This document shows positions 1 to 9,130 of a stretch of 64,000 bases of DNA, piece by piece. This stretch comes from Chengkuizengella sp. SCS-71B. Its GTDB lineage: Bacteria > Bacillota > Bacilli > Paenibacillales > KCTC-33759. Under the pieces are notes generated by a model. That model was given only the letters and a program-made list of their open reading frames with translations. It had not been told where the DNA came from and did no database searches. A program made the position numbers and the translations under genes. Location of the stretch: contig NZ_JAZHSH010000001.1 in assembly GCF_040100845.1 (NCBI RefSeq), forward strand, positions 1,550,001 through 1,614,000, given 5' to 3'. Numbering within the stretch: position 1 is the first letter of the stretch; each line of letters opens with the position of its first letter.

Positions 1-197
1 AAAAACTTGTATTTAAGATGGTTTTTTAATGTGTCTTTATGTACTTTTTTTCACAAAGTTGATAAGTTTATTTGTGTTTCAAAGATTCACATATAAATTT
101 ATTAGTCATTACAGCTTTCATAAATACCATTTTAGCCCCTTTTTCAAGAAAAGGGGCTTTTCGTTTTTAGAATTAGTAAATGGGTGGGTGGTCTTAT
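1..197 (+). other. Leader region upstream of ribD with a hairpin
   Basis: This AT-rich stretch contains no credible gene. Its only clear structure is a GC-rich hairpin at about 134-158 (GCCCC...GGGGC) followed by a short T run. It is either the terminator of the gene left of the window or the expression platform of a leader. FMN riboswitches often precede ribD in Firmicutes, but the conserved FMN aptamer segments are not visible here, so I do not call one. Confidence 0.5.
134..168 (+). terminator. Rho-independent terminator-like hairpin before ribD
   Basis: A stem of GCCCCTTTT paired with AAAAGGGGC around a short loop is followed by TTTTCGTTTTT. It would stop transcription entering from the left, or act as an attenuator for ribD. 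Confidence 0.6.
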
Positions 198-1304
198 TTG
201 AATCAATTAAATGATGAAACTTATATGCGACTAGCCTTACAAATGGCTGAAACGACAAAGGGACAAACTGAAATAAACCCTGTAGTAGGTTGCGTCATTG
301 TAAAGGAAGGCAGAGTGATCGGTATGGGTGCTCATTTAAAAATGGGTACAGCTCATGCTGAGGTTCAGGCTTTAAAGATGGCTGGGAAAGATGCTGAGGA
401 TAGTACAGTATATGTAACACTTGAACCATGCAGTCACTATGGTAAAACACCGCCATGTGCTGAACGGTTAATACAAGAAAAGGTAAAACGTGTTGTTGTA
501 GCATGTACAGATCCTAATCCAAATGTGGCGGGGCGTGGAATTCAAAAATTAAGGAACGCAGGTATCGAGGTGGATGTCGGGTTATTAGAACAGGAAGCGC
601 TTCAATTAAATGAAATATTTAATAAATACATTATAGATAAGATGCCATTTGTTACTTTAAAAACAGCATCAACATTAGATGGTAAAATAGCTTCAAAAAC
701 AGGAGATAGTAAGTGGATTACGAATGAAAGTTCTCGTGAGTTCGTCCATACGTTACGACACCAACATCAAGCCATTATGGTAGGTGTAGAGACATTGATA
801 GCAGACGATCCTTCCCTTACGACAAGACTATCTGTTGATGGAATACAACCGATTCGTGTTATTGTGGATTCTAATTTAAGAACTCCCCTTGATGCAAAAG
901 TGATCCTTGACCAAAACCATAAAACAATATTGTTATCAACTGAAAATGCTTCCTTGGATAAAATCAAACAATTTGAGGAGCTAGGTGTGGAAATCATTAT
1001 GTGCGGCTCAAATGCACAAGTAAACCTGAACCTAGCAATGCAACATCTGGCTGAACAAGGAATTGGGTCTATTTTATTAGAAGGCGGAGGCCGTTTAAAT
1101 GGAGCAATGTTAGAGGCTGAATTAATAGATAAAATCATATTGTTTTACGCTCCAAAAATTATCGGTGGTAACGAAGCACCAACAAATTTTATTTTACCTG
1201 GTTTTAATAAAATGAGTGAAGCAATTGTATTAGAAAACATACGGATTCAAACCTTTGAAAATGATATATGTGTTACAGGGTATCCTAAATATGGAGGTGA
1301 TTAG
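198..1304 (+). CDS. ribD: Bifunctional riboflavin deaminase/reductase RibD
   Basis: RibD performs two cytoplasmic steps of riboflavin synthesis: deamination of the GTP-derived pyrimidine, then NADPH-dependent reduction of its ribosyl chain. The N-terminal third carries the zinc deaminase motifs HAEVQAL and PCSHYGKTPPCAE. The rest is the reductase domain, with TLKTASTLDGKIA and the LLEGGG segment near the C terminus. Length (about 368 aa) fits the family. I chose the TTG start because GGGTGG lies seven bases before it; an in-frame ATG 18 bases upstream has no ribosome binding site. It is the first gene of a four-gene rib operon, with four bases separating it from ribE. Confidence 0.95.
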   Translation: MNQLNDETYMRLALQMAETTKGQTEINPVVGCVIVKEGRVIGMGAHLKMGTAHAEVQALKMAGKDAEDSTVYVTLEPCSHYGKTPPCAERLIQEKVKRVVVACTDPNPNVAGRGIQKLRNAGIEVDVGLLEQEALQLNEIFNKYIIDKMPFVTLKTASTLDGKIASKTGDSKWITNESSREFVHTLRHQHQAIMVGVETLIADDPSLTTRLSVDGIQPIRVIVDSNLRTPLDAKVILDQNHKTILLSTENASLDKIKQFEELGVEIIMCGSNAQVNLNLAMQHLAEQGIGSILLEGGGRLNGAMLEAELIDKIILFYAPKIIGGNEAPTNFILPGFNKMSEAIVLENIRIQTFENDICVTGYPKYGGD

Positions 1305-1308
1305 CTAA

Positions 1309-1968
1309 ATGTTTACTGGAATTATAGAAGAAATTGGAATAATTAAAAATATTTCAAAGCAATCACAAAGCATGATTATTTCAATTAATAGCAAAAAAAT
1401 GCTTGAAGATATCCACCTTGGGGACAGTATTTCAGTAAATGGAGTTTGTTTGACAGTAACTCAATTTAACTCTTCTTCATTTACGATGGACGTAATGCCT
1501 GAAACTTTTAGAAAAACGAGTTTATCTCAATTATCCGCTGGTTCCAAAGTGAATCTAGAAAGAGCAATGTCAGCCAATGGACGATTTGGCGGCCATATTG
1601 TTCAAGGACATGTAGATAGTACAGGCATTATAAAAAATAGGGAAGATGAAGAGAATTCAGTTGTTTTTACGATAGAACCCGATCAACAGGAAATTTTTAA
1701 GTATATAATCCCACAAGGTTCTATTACATTAGATGGTATTAGCCTTACGTTAGTGAAAGTTACTAATTCAACTTTTAGTGTATCAATAATCCCTCATACT
1801 CTAGAACAGACGATTTTACAGCAAAAATTCATAGGAGATAAGTTGAATATAGAAGCAGATATCTTAGGAAAATATATCCATAATTTGTTAAATGGAAATA
1901 AACAACAAAATAATCAAGACAGCAATAATATTTCAAAACAGATGCTGATAGAAAATGGATTTATATAA
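1309..1968 (+). CDS. ribE: Riboflavin synthase alpha chain RibE
   Basis: This enzyme dismutates two molecules of 6,7-dimethyl-8-ribityllumazine into riboflavin and the pyrimidine precursor. It begins with the signature MFTGIIEEIG. The two lumazine-binding repeats are visible: VNGVCLTVT with MPETFRKTSL in the first half, and LDGISLTLVKV with IIPHTLEQTIL in the second. NLERAM and NIEADILGKY close the repeats. About 20 residues of Q/N/S-rich tail follow the second repeat and look dispensable. GGAGGTGATTAG overlapping the ribD end serves as ribosome binding site. It acts with RibH, encoded two genes downstream. Confidence 0.95.
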   Translation: MFTGIIEEIGIIKNISKQSQSMIISINSKKMLEDIHLGDSISVNGVCLTVTQFNSSSFTMDVMPETFRKTSLSQLSAGSKVNLERAMSANGRFGGHIVQGHVDSTGIIKNREDEENSVVFTIEPDQQEIFKYIIPQGSITLDGISLTLVKVTNSTFSVSIIPHTLEQTILQQKFIGDKLNIEADILGKYIHNLLNGNKQQNNQDSNNISKQMLIENGFI

Positions 1969-1972
1969 CTAT

Positions 1973-1989
1973 TACCCAAAAAAGTGAAG
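1973..1989 (+). repeat. Post-stop dispersed motif, copy 1
   Basis: TACCCAAAAAAGTGAAG lies just after the ribE stop codon and differs by one base from the copy behind ypeB. See the findings for the set of five. Confidence 0.45.
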
Positions 1990-2053
1990 ATCACCAACAG
2001 ATGTCTATGATTTAACTTAGTATTGAATTTGAAATTGAAGAGGAGGATTAAAA

Positions 2054-3262
2054 ATGGGAGATCAGATCAAATTAGATAAAATTGAAGAAGCGATATATGA
2101 CTTAATGTTAGGTAAAGTAGTGATTGTAGTGGATGATGAAGATCGTGAGAATGAGGGAGATTTTATCGCTCTAGCTGATAAAGCAACACCAGAGGTCATT
2201 AATTTTATGATTACAGAAGGAAGAGGTTTAGTCTGTGTACCTGTTACACAAGAAAGAGCGCAGAAGTTAGATTTACAGCCAATGGTGGAGCAGAACACAG
2301 ATTTTCACGGCACTGCTTTTACAGTCTCTGTGGATCACACAGATACAACTACTGGAATCTCTGCACATGAAAGGTCAAGAACGATTAAAGCTATGATTGA
2401 CCCTAAGTCTAAACCACAAGATTTCCGCAGACCAGGTCATATTTTTCCATTGGTTGCTAAAAATGGAGGAGTATTAAGAAGAGCAGGTCATACTGAAGCT
2501 TCTATTGATTTAGCACGATTATGCGGAGCATCACCAGCTGCTGTTATTTGTGAGGTGATTAAAGAAGATGGCACTATGGCTAGGTTACCAGATTTGAAAA
2601 AGATTGCAGAGAAATTTGACCTAAAATTAATTACAATTAAAGATCTTATTAGATATCGGAATGCTAAGGAACAGCTCGTAAATCGTGAGGTAGAAGTGAA
2701 AATGCCAACTGATTTTGGTATGTTTAAAGCGGTAGCTTATTCAAATCTTGTAGATCAAAAAGAACATGTCGCATTAGTTAAAGGAAATATTGATAGTGAT
2801 CAACCGGTTATGGTTCGTGTCCATTCCGAGTGTTTAACTGGTGATGTATTTCATTCACATCGTTGTGATTGTGGATCACAGCTTGCAGCAGCACTGAAAC
2901 AAATTCATGATGAAGGTTCGGGCATTCTTTTATATATGAGACAGGAAGGTCGCGGCATTGGATTAATAAATAAATTAAAAGCTTATGAACTACAAGAACA
3001 AGGGTTGGATACAGTGGATGCTAATCTGAAACTAGGTTTTGCTCCTGATTTGAGAGATTATGGAATAGGGGCACAGATTTTAAAGGATCTCGGGGTTAGA
3101 AAAATTCGTTTATTAACAAACAATCCAAGAAAAATCACAGGATTAGAAGGATATGGGATGGAAGTTGTCGAACGTATACCTTTACAAATAGAAGAAAATG
3201 AGGATAACACTAATTATTTGCATACGAAACAAAGTAAATTAGGACATTTATTAAAATTTTAA
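2054..3262 (+). CDS. ribBA: RibBA: DHBP synthase / GTP cyclohydrolase II fusion
   Basis: This fusion supplies both entry substrates of riboflavin synthesis. The N-terminal half (about 1-200) is 3,4-dihydroxy-2-butanone 4-phosphate synthase, which acts on ribulose 5-phosphate and carries [11 protein letters not shown]. The C-terminal half (about 205-400) is GTP cyclohydrolase II, with the zinc motif C-x10-C-x-C seen in [17 protein letters not shown] and the RQEGRGIGL and NNPRKI motifs. Length (402 aa) matches Bacillus RibBA. AGAGGAGG precedes the ATG. The 85-base gap after ribE is long for this operon and holds one copy of a dispersed motif. Confidence 0.95.
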   Translation: MGDQIKLDKIEEAIYDLMLGKVVIVVDDEDRENEGDFIALADKATPEVINFMITEGRGLVCVPVTQERAQKLDLQPMVEQNTDFHGTAFTVSVDHTDTTTGISAHERSRTIKAMIDPKSKPQDFRRPGHIFPLVAKNGGVLRRAGHTEASIDLARLCGASPAAVICEVIKEDGTMARLPDLKKIAEKFDLKLITIKDLIRYRNAKEQLVNREVEVKMPTDFGMFKAVAYSNLVDQKEHVALVKGNIDSDQPVMVRVHSECLTGDVFHSHRCDCGSQLAAALKQIHDEGSGILLYMRQEGRGIGLINKLKAYELQEQGLDTVDANLKLGFAPDLRDYGIGAQILKDLGVRKIRLLTNNPRKITGLEGYGMEVVERIPLQIEENEDNTNYLHTKQSKLGHLLKF

Positions 3263-3299
3263 ATGAAATAAAATAAATATATAACTAGGAGATGGGATC

Positions 3300-3770
3300 A
3301 TGGCACATATATATGAAGGACATTTAGTATCTGAAGGTTTAAAATATGGGATAGTAGTAGGGCGTTTCAATGAATTCATTACCTCTAAATTATTATCTGG
3401 AGCTCTTGATGCTCTTAAGAGACATGGAGTAAAAGAAGAGGAAATTGAAGTTGCATGGGTTCCGGGTGCATTTGAAATTCCCCTAATTGCTCAAAAGATG
3501 GCACAAACGAACAAATATGATGCAGTCATAACTTTAGGTACAGTTATTCGCGGGTCTACTCCACATTTTGATTATGTTTGTAGTGAAGTATCAAAAAGTG
3601 TTTCTTCAATTAACTTAAAAACAGGTGTACCTACGATTTTTGGTGTACTTACAACTGATTCAATAGAGCAAGCTGTAGAGAGAGCAGGAACAAAAGCAGG
3701 GAATAAAGGTTGGGAAGCTGCTGCAACAGCCATAGAAATGGCTAACTTAAGTAAACAATTTGAAGGGTAA
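3300..3770 (+). CDS. ribH: Lumazine synthase RibH
   Basis: RibH condenses the RibD product with 3,4-dihydroxy-2-butanone 4-phosphate to give 6,7-dimethyl-8-ribityllumazine, which RibE uses; in Bacillus the two form a capsid complex. Family motifs are [11 protein letters not shown] near the N terminus, VPGAFEIPL, the substrate-site segment [14 protein letters not shown] and FGVLTTD. At 156 aa it has the normal length. AGGAGATGG precedes the start. It ends the rib operon, with scpA only eight bases beyond the stop, so scpA may be read from the same transcript. Confidence 0.95.
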   Translation: MAHIYEGHLVSEGLKYGIVVGRFNEFITSKLLSGALDALKRHGVKEEEIEVAWVPGAFEIPLIAQKMAQTNKYDAVITLGTVIRGSTPHFDYVCSEVSKSVSSINLKTGVPTIFGVLTTDSIEQAVERAGTKAGNKGWEAAATAIEMANLSKQFEG

Positions 3771-3778
3771 GATAAACC

Positions 3779-4552
3779 TTGTCAGTACAATATAAATTAG
3801 AAAAATTTGAGGGTCCGCTTGACTTATTACTTCATTTAATTGATAAATCAGAAATTGATATTTACGATATTCCAGTGAAGGAAATCACTGAACAATATAT
3901 GGACTATCTAAAACAGATGGAAAAATTTGAACTTGAAATTACCAGTGAGTTTCTTGTAATGGCAGCGACACTTTTATCAATAAAAAGTAAAATGCTGCTT
4001 CCAAAACCACCACCGATTGATTTGGAATTAGATGAGAATGTTGAAGATCCACGTGAAGAATTAGTAAGGAAATTAATTGAATATAGAAAGTATAAAACGA
4101 TTGCTGATCATTTAAGAGATCAGGAATTGGAACGGAGTTTAATATTTTCTAAAGAACCTGATGATTTAAGCCATTTTATTTCAGATACAGTTGAAAACCC
4201 TGTTGAAGGTTTGCATCTTGCTGACTTGATCATCGCTTTTAGTAAAGTGATTAAAAAAGTGGAAAAACGACAATCTGTTGCAACCATTCGCAGAGATGAA
4301 ATCTCAGTTAAGGATCGGATTCTTGAAATGATGGGTTATTTTAAGAAAAGTGAGAGTAAAGTTCTTTTTTCCACTTTATTTGAGAGTGAGTCGAGCAGAG
4401 AATTTATTATAGTTACATTTTTAGGTTTGTTAGAATTAATGAAAATGAAAAAAATAATAAGTTATCAGAACCATTCATTTGATGACATAGTGATTGAATA
4501 CATTGATAAGGAGGAAGTGCATGAACTCAACACAGATGAAATCGATTATTGA
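3779..4552 (+). CDS. scpA: Segregation and condensation protein ScpA
   Basis: ScpA is the kleisin that joins SMC heads and, with ScpB, forms the bacterial condensin needed for chromosome segregation. The N-terminal SMC-binding segment YKLEKFEGPLDLLLHLI is typical, as is the acidic, variable centre. The C-terminal part contains the winged-helix region that contacts the other SMC head. Translation starts at TTG, with GAAGGGT overlapping the ribH stop as a moderate ribosome binding site. Length (257 aa) is normal. Its end overlaps scpB, which points to coupled synthesis of the two partners. Confidence 0.93.
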   Translation: MSVQYKLEKFEGPLDLLLHLIDKSEIDIYDIPVKEITEQYMDYLKQMEKFELEITSEFLVMAATLLSIKSKMLLPKPPPIDLELDENVEDPREELVRKLIEYRKYKTIADHLRDQELERSLIFSKEPDDLSHFISDTVENPVEGLHLADLIIAFSKVIKKVEKRQSVATIRRDEISVKDRILEMMGYFKKSESKVLFSTLFESESSREFIIVTFLGLLELMKMKKIISYQNHSFDDIVIEYIDKEEVHELNTDEIDY

Positions 4553-5120
4553 AGGATTGTTATTTGTATCTGGGGATGAAGGCATTGATGTTAAACAAAT
4601 TGCAAAAGTAATTGAACAAGATGAAAAAGTGATAATCGATGTGTTGAAGAACATGAGGTCAGATTATGAAAAGAAAAAAAGGGGGATTCAAATCTTAGAA
4701 CTTGCGGGTTCATATCAGTTTACTACTCGACCTGAACATGCTCCTTATTTTCAACGGTTGGCACACTCTCCTTCAAGAGCTACTTTATCTCAGGCAGCTC
4801 TCGAGACTCTAGCTATTATTGCATACAGACAGCCAATCACTAGAGTTGAAATAGAAGATATTCGTGGTGTGAAATCTGATCGAGCCATTCATACACTGGT
4901 TGTTAAAGGATTAACACATGGAGTAGGTAGGGCGGAATCATTAGGGAGACCTATATTATACGGTACTACAAAACAGTTTTTAGACTATTTTGGTATTAAT
5001 AGTTTGAAAGACTTACCTGACCAAGACACATTTGAAAATCATGATAACTTAGAAGAAGAAACGAACAAGTTACTTGAAAAAATGGGAATGCAGCAAATGA
5101 CAATGAACGATTTAGAATAA
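4521..5120 (+). CDS. scpB: Segregation and condensation protein ScpB
   Basis: ScpB dimers bind the ScpA kleisin in the SMC complex. The protein is made of two winged-helix domains; conserved stretches are IIEGLLFVSGDEG, ALETLAIIAYRQPITR with EIEDIRGVKSD, and GRAESLGRPILYGTT. The ATG was preferred because AAGGAGG sits six bases upstream, whereas the longer in-frame TTG start lacks a site. The gene overlaps the 3' end of scpA by 32 bases. A terminator follows the stop. Confidence 0.93.
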   Translation: MNSTQMKSIIEGLLFVSGDEGIDVKQIAKVIEQDEKVIIDVLKNMRSDYEKKKRGIQILELAGSYQFTTRPEHAPYFQRLAHSPSRATLSQAALETLAIIAYRQPITRVEIEDIRGVKSDRAIHTLVVKGLTHGVGRAESLGRPILYGTTKQFLDYFGINSLKDLPDQDTFENHDNLEEETNKLLEKMGMQQMTMNDLE

Positions 5121-5132
5121 ATATACTTAGTT

Positions 5133-5168
5133 AAACTCTAAACGAATAAATGGTTTGGAGTTTTTTTT
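5133..5168 (+). terminator. Terminator after scpB
   Basis: AAACTCTAAAC pairs with GTTTGGAGTTT (one G-U pair) around a nine-base loop and runs into eight T. It ends the rib-scp transcription unit. Confidence 0.85.
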
Positions 5169-5269
5169 ATGTTTCTATTACTAGGTATTTTTGTGTATGA
5201 TTTTCATTTGGAAAGAAATACTAAACGTATTAGAAAAAGGAAGAACTATTTTGGGAGGTAAACCTCATT

Positions 5270-5944
5270 ATGTTGTGGTTATGGGGATTCTTATTCATAT
5301 TGCTTATTTTGTTTTTTTGGGCTTTATATAGCTTCATAAAAGTAAAAATTTCTATAAAACGAATTCATAAAGATGACCGCTTTTCTGTTGACCTATACTT
5401 ATTTAAACGTTTATTTCATTATCAATATGAAATATCACTTGTTGAGTTTAGAAATGTTTTTGAAGGTGTAGAGTTAAAAACCAAAAGCTCAAAAAAAGAA
5501 GATAAATTAGAGTCAGAAGAGGACTCACTTATTACCCCAAAAAATATATGGGATTATTTAAATGATGCAAAAGAATTAGTTACACATTTTGTTGGGTTCT
5601 CCAAATTTATTTCTCAATCAATGTCTTATATTCATTGTACTCATTTAAAATGGAAAACAAGTGTAGGTATTGGAGAAGCACCAGAAACTGCAATGTTAAC
5701 TGGCTTAATTTGGGGTGTGAATAGTAATATCATTGGTTACTTTATAAATAAAATTAAGATGAATGCCACACCGAAGTTAGAAGTTCATCCTTTATATAAT
5801 AAAGTAGATATTTATATTGAAGCGGAGTGTATACTTAAAATTCGTATAGCACATGCTATCTATATTGCAATACATTTTATGATTCGTTTGCTAAAGGCAA
5901 AAGGAGGGTTCAAAACATGGAAGAGCATCCTATCCAAGGGTTAA
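5270..5944 (+). CDS. ytfI: DUF2953 membrane-associated protein (YtfI-like)
   Basis: The protein has a hydrophobic N-terminal helix (about residues 2-22, WLWGFLFILLILFFWALYSF), then a charged region and a more conserved C-terminal part containing THLKWKTSVGIGEA and later HPLYNKVDIYIEAECILKIRI. This resembles DUF2953 proteins, whose Bacillus representative YtfI is encoded directly upstream of ytfJ, as here. The biochemical role is unknown; the context suggests a sporulation-linked membrane function. Good ribosome binding (GGGAGGT) precedes the ATG. The 3' end overlaps the start of ytfJ by 28 bases, implying coupled translation. Confidence 0.75.
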   Translation: MLWLWGFLFILLILFFWALYSFIKVKISIKRIHKDDRFSVDLYLFKRLFHYQYEISLVEFRNVFEGVELKTKSSKKEDKLESEEDSLITPKNIWDYLNDAKELVTHFVGFSKFISQSMSYIHCTHLKWKTSVGIGEAPETAMLTGLIWGVNSNIIGYFINKIKMNATPKLEVHPLYNKVDIYIEAECILKIRIAHAIYIAIHFMIRLLKAKGGFKTWKSILSKG

Positions 5945-6363
5945 TGATAACAGCAATGGAAAATATAAAGGAAATGGTTGATGTAAATACCATTATAGGT
6001 GATCCAGTTGAAACACCAAGTGGAAGTATCATATTACCTGTTTCAAGAGTAGGGTTTGGATTTGCAGCTGGGGGAAGTGAATTTGTTATACGAGGCGATG
6101 CAAATTCTGATGAATCTGAATCAAACGCAAAAATGCCATTTGGCGGTGGATCCGGAGGTGGAGTTTCTATTGTTCCAATTGCTTTTTTAGTTGTTGACAA
6201 AGCAGGGGTACAACTTGTTTCGTTAGATAATCAAACTCACTTACTTGAAAGAATAATTGATTCTACTCCTCAAGTTATGGATAAAATTCAATCATTGTTT
6301 AAAAAAGATGAAAAAAAAGATGAGATCAACGATCATTCACATGAAAAAGGACCGATGATGTAA
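5917..6363 (+). CDS. ytfJ: GerW-family sporulation protein YtfJ
   Basis: YtfJ/GerW proteins are made during sporulation and are needed in Bacillus for an efficient spore germination response. The hallmark sequence is present: HPIQGLMITAMENIKEMVDV, GDPVETPSGSIILPVSRVGFG, and a glycine-rich stretch FGGGSGGGVSIVPIAFLVV. The C terminus is charged and disordered. Length (148 aa) is normal. The start codon lies inside the end of ytfI behind AAAGGAGGG. No + strand terminator is obvious downstream. Confidence 0.88.
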   Translation: MEEHPIQGLMITAMENIKEMVDVNTIIGDPVETPSGSIILPVSRVGFGFAAGGSEFVIRGDANSDESESNAKMPFGGGSGGGVSIVPIAFLVVDKAGVQLVSLDNQTHLLERIIDSTPQVMDKIQSLFKKDEKKDEINDHSHEKGPMM

Positions 6364-6422
6364 AGGAATAGAAAAAATGAGAAGAAGGGAATTATATCAC
6401 TTTCTTCATTAATCAAGTATTT

Positions 6423-6474
6423 GAAAAAGAACCTTCAAAATCACATTAAATTTTGAATTTGAAGGTTCTTGGCT
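6423..6474 (-). terminator. Terminator of the minus-strand orphan gene
   Basis: AAGAACCTTCAAA pairs with TTTGAAGGTTCTT over 13 bases around an 18-base loop. On the minus strand it is followed by TTTTC, so it best serves the converging orphan gene; it may also slow ytfJ transcripts. Confidence 0.7.
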
Positions 6475-6503
6475 TATTAACTAATTGTTTTTATTATTAT
6501 AAT

Positions 6504-9011
6504 CTATTTTAAATCCTCAAGTAACATACTTTTCCATGATTTATCATCTTGATGATAAAATATTAATTTTGGTTTTGATTCATTTATAATTCGATCTGTA
6601 TAATATTCAGGATCAATTTTGACTCGTTTAAAATTAGCCTTATCTAAATCGTATATAATCAGCTCATTTTCACTTGAGCTAGAATGAACTGAAAAGTATA
6701 ACTTGTTGTTATCATATAGCAAATTCCCTAAATTATTATAATTTTGATGGAATATCGTTATTACTTTATTCGTTTCTAAGTTGATTTGTAAGACTTTATA
6801 ACCTTGTAATAAATAAATGATCCCTTCTTTTTCATCAAAGTGATAAGAACTTTCTCCATATACTGGTATATAATTTTTATTATCTCTCGGAAAGGAAATC
6901 GTTTTATTCCAATCCCCGTTTTTATCAAACAATACTGCACGGTTATCAAATAATATAATAACCTGATTATTGTAAGGAAGTATCCTTGTTTTTGCGTGGG
7001 TAGCATATTTTTGACCAACATAAATTTTTTTGAATTGCTGGGTTCCTGGTTTGTGCTGAAATAAATCGTAGTCAAGTATCCAAATCATATTATTTTCAAC
7101 ATCATGATAGTAATGATCAAGTTCTATGTTTCTTTCCTTAAGTTTACCTTCTTCGATGGTTTGAAATTTTTTTGAATTTTTACTTAAAAAGTTTAAATTT
7201 TCATCTAAAAGTGTATAACCATCAATACTTTCAATTTGCAAAGATCCATCATTATTTACATTTATTTTTTTTGGTAAATTCAACTGATATTGTGAAACGA
7301 TATTAAAATTTTCATTTAACTTTATTACTCGATTTCCAAACGTATCAGCTATAATCCAATAATCGCCGATTTTTGTAAAATCTTTTGAAGTGGATACATG
7401 AACAGCTGCTTCAAAAAGAACAATGAAAGAATTTGAAATTGGTAGTTCAACTATTTCTTCAAGCTGCTCTCCTTGTAGTCTATATAGCTTTTTTGAACCA
7501 ATTACATACCACTGATTTGATATATTTTTTCTGATGATTTCCCTCGATAAGTCACCGCAACCTGAAAAACATTCCAACTGTTCTGCTTTATTTAATGCTT
7601 CAGGAATCTGACTATCTTGTTCTACTTCAAAAATCTGTTTAGGAAGATTCACTACGATTTCTTCTGTTTTGAGTTTTTTAATTTCAGATTCCATTTCCAT
7701 TTGTATGTTTAAATCTTCAATCCATAACGAGTGATTTTTATTTATTTGTTCATCCATTGGTGAATTAAATTTTATAAGATCATTTAAGGATAAGTACTTT
7801 ATTTCCCCTTCGACTTCAAATTCTAAATATGATTTATTCTGTTTAGTGAATTTAGCATCTTGAATCAAATACGAATTGGTTTCATCTATAAAAGTATCAT
7901 CCCAATTATATTTATATCGGATGATCTGCAACTCATTATCAACTATTTTGTAAAAACCAAAGATATTATAGTGGGGTCTAATTAATTTCCAGTCATTACT
8001 ATTCCAGAGAAGTGAATTAGGACGTAATCTGGCTCTATATTCTGTAGGCAAAATATATAACTCTTCTCCATTAGGATCAATAAATTGTCCAAATGGATAG
8101 ACTTTATTATCTACATCAAAAATCATTTTAAAATCGTTTATTTTAAAATCAACATATCTTTCTATATACGGTTTGCTGTTCATCTTTTTATAATAAACGA
8201 TGGTTCCTCTCTCATCTTCAAATGTAAATAAGTCAGTATTATTTTCTGGGAAATGATACTTATTTATCTTTTTAAAATCAATTGGAAACTCTTGAGCTTG
8301 TGGTTTCCTGTTTTCATATTGTTCCATCATATCATTATAGTGTTCTTCCCATATATAGTTAAACTGTTTACTGACGTATTCAAATTTATAAGAACCTGGT
8401 TGATAAATGATTTCTCTAAAACTATTATTTCCATCAACTGCCATGAAAAAGAGATTAGGCTCATCTATATAAGTCATTGTAAGCACTTGATCCGCTAAAT
8501 AATTTAATTCAGATATATTATATACTTTGGGAATTGTGGTTTCCTCGTCTTCACTTAAGAGTGATATTCCATACCATGCAGGTTTTGGATCCCCATTACT
8601 GTATTGTTCTTTCTGTTCCCCTCCCATTAAAACGGTTTGATTATGTATCCAAAAACGCATCTGATCACTCACTTTATTAAAAGAAAGCAAACTCTCCACT
8701 TTTATTTCTTCATTTGTTTCAAAAACAAACTTCAGTTCACCGTTCTGAACAAAAAGAACACCATTTTTTGTTTGTTTATTTTTGTATATGATATATGGTT
8801 CTTTTGAATGAGTTGTAAAAGTTTTCTTTGCACTCTTCCATTGGTTAATTTCATTCCAGCTTAAAAGGAGATCGTTTTTGTTTGATTCCACTTGATTTTC
8901 TTGATTAGGGTTATTATTTTTTTGATTCATATCTCCCCAAAACCAAATGCTAATTGCACCTAATAATACAAAGACGAACATAGTTATGAATATGGACACC
9001 TTATTATTCAA
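6504..9011 (-). CDS. Unknown large membrane-anchored extracytoplasmic protein
   Basis: I do not recognise this 835-residue protein. One N-terminal transmembrane helix (about residues 5-25, VSIFITMFVFVLLGAISIWFWG) is followed by an N/Q/K-rich linker, so the bulk should lie outside the membrane. The rest is rich in aromatic residues and short beta-strand-like blocks such as YWIIADTFGNRVIKLNENF and GYTLLDENLNFL, reminiscent of beta-propeller blades; this fold is a guess. A lone CFSGC pair sits near the middle. I chose the TTG start behind GAGGAGTGAT; the longer reading frame upstream has no site. It stands alone on the minus strand, between ytfJ and dacB, with its own terminator, and looks like an accessory insertion. 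Confidence 0.75.
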   Translation of the reverse strand: MNNKVSIFITMFVFVLLGAISIWFWGDMNQKNNNPNQENQVESNKNDLLLSWNEINQWKSAKKTFTTHSKEPYIIYKNKQTKNGVLFVQNGELKFVFETNEEIKVESLLSFNKVSDQMRFWIHNQTVLMGGEQKEQYSNGDPKPAWYGISLLSEDEETTIPKVYNISELNYLADQVLTMTYIDEPNLFFMAVDGNNSFREIIYQPGSYKFEYVSKQFNYIWEEHYNDMMEQYENRKPQAQEFPIDFKKINKYHFPENNTDLFTFEDERGTIVYYKKMNSKPYIERYVDFKINDFKMIFDVDNKVYPFGQFIDPNGEELYILPTEYRARLRPNSLLWNSNDWKLIRPHYNIFGFYKIVDNELQIIRYKYNWDDTFIDETNSYLIQDAKFTKQNKSYLEFEVEGEIKYLSLNDLIKFNSPMDEQINKNHSLWIEDLNIQMEMESEIKKLKTEEIVVNLPKQIFEVEQDSQIPEALNKAEQLECFSGCGDLSREIIRKNISNQWYVIGSKKLYRLQGEQLEEIVELPISNSFIVLFEAAVHVSTSKDFTKIGDYWIIADTFGNRVIKLNENFNIVSQYQLNLPKKINVNNDGSLQIESIDGYTLLDENLNFLSKNSKKFQTIEEGKLKERNIELDHYYHDVENNMIWILDYDLFQHKPGTQQFKKIYVGQKYATHAKTRILPYNNQVIILFDNRAVLFDKNGDWNKTISFPRDNKNYIPVYGESSYHFDEKEGIIYLLQGYKVLQINLETNKVITIFHQNYNNLGNLLYDNNKLYFSVHSSSSENELIIYDLDKANFKRVKIDPEYYTDRIINESKPKLIFYHQDDKSWKSMLLEDLK

Positions 9012-9130
9012 CTTTATCACTCCTCTCAATAAACTTATATTACCATAAATTTGAAAACATAACCGAGTAGAACGAGCATATACATGTACAAATAATAGTA
9101 CAACCATCGGATAGAGAAATGGAGGCAGTT

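Noticed and set aside
1-197. FMN riboswitch upstream of ribD
   Set aside because: The location is right, but none of the conserved aptamer segments can be found in the visible 180 bases; only a hairpin with a T run is present.
29-214. A 61-codon frame overlapping the ribD start
   Set aside because: No ribosome binding site, AT-rich composition, and it overlaps the real gene and a hairpin.
5169-5261. A 30-codon frame directly after the scpB terminator
   Set aside because: It begins inside the terminator T run and lacks a credible site.
5910-6200. Minus-strand frame antisense to ytfJ
   Set aside because: A shadow of the GerW-family gene; no ribosome binding site and no recognisable motif.
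9020-9130. Sigma-E promoter for dacB
   Set aside because: GCATATA resembles a -35 element, but the best -10 at the right spacing matches only half the consensus, so I did not list it.
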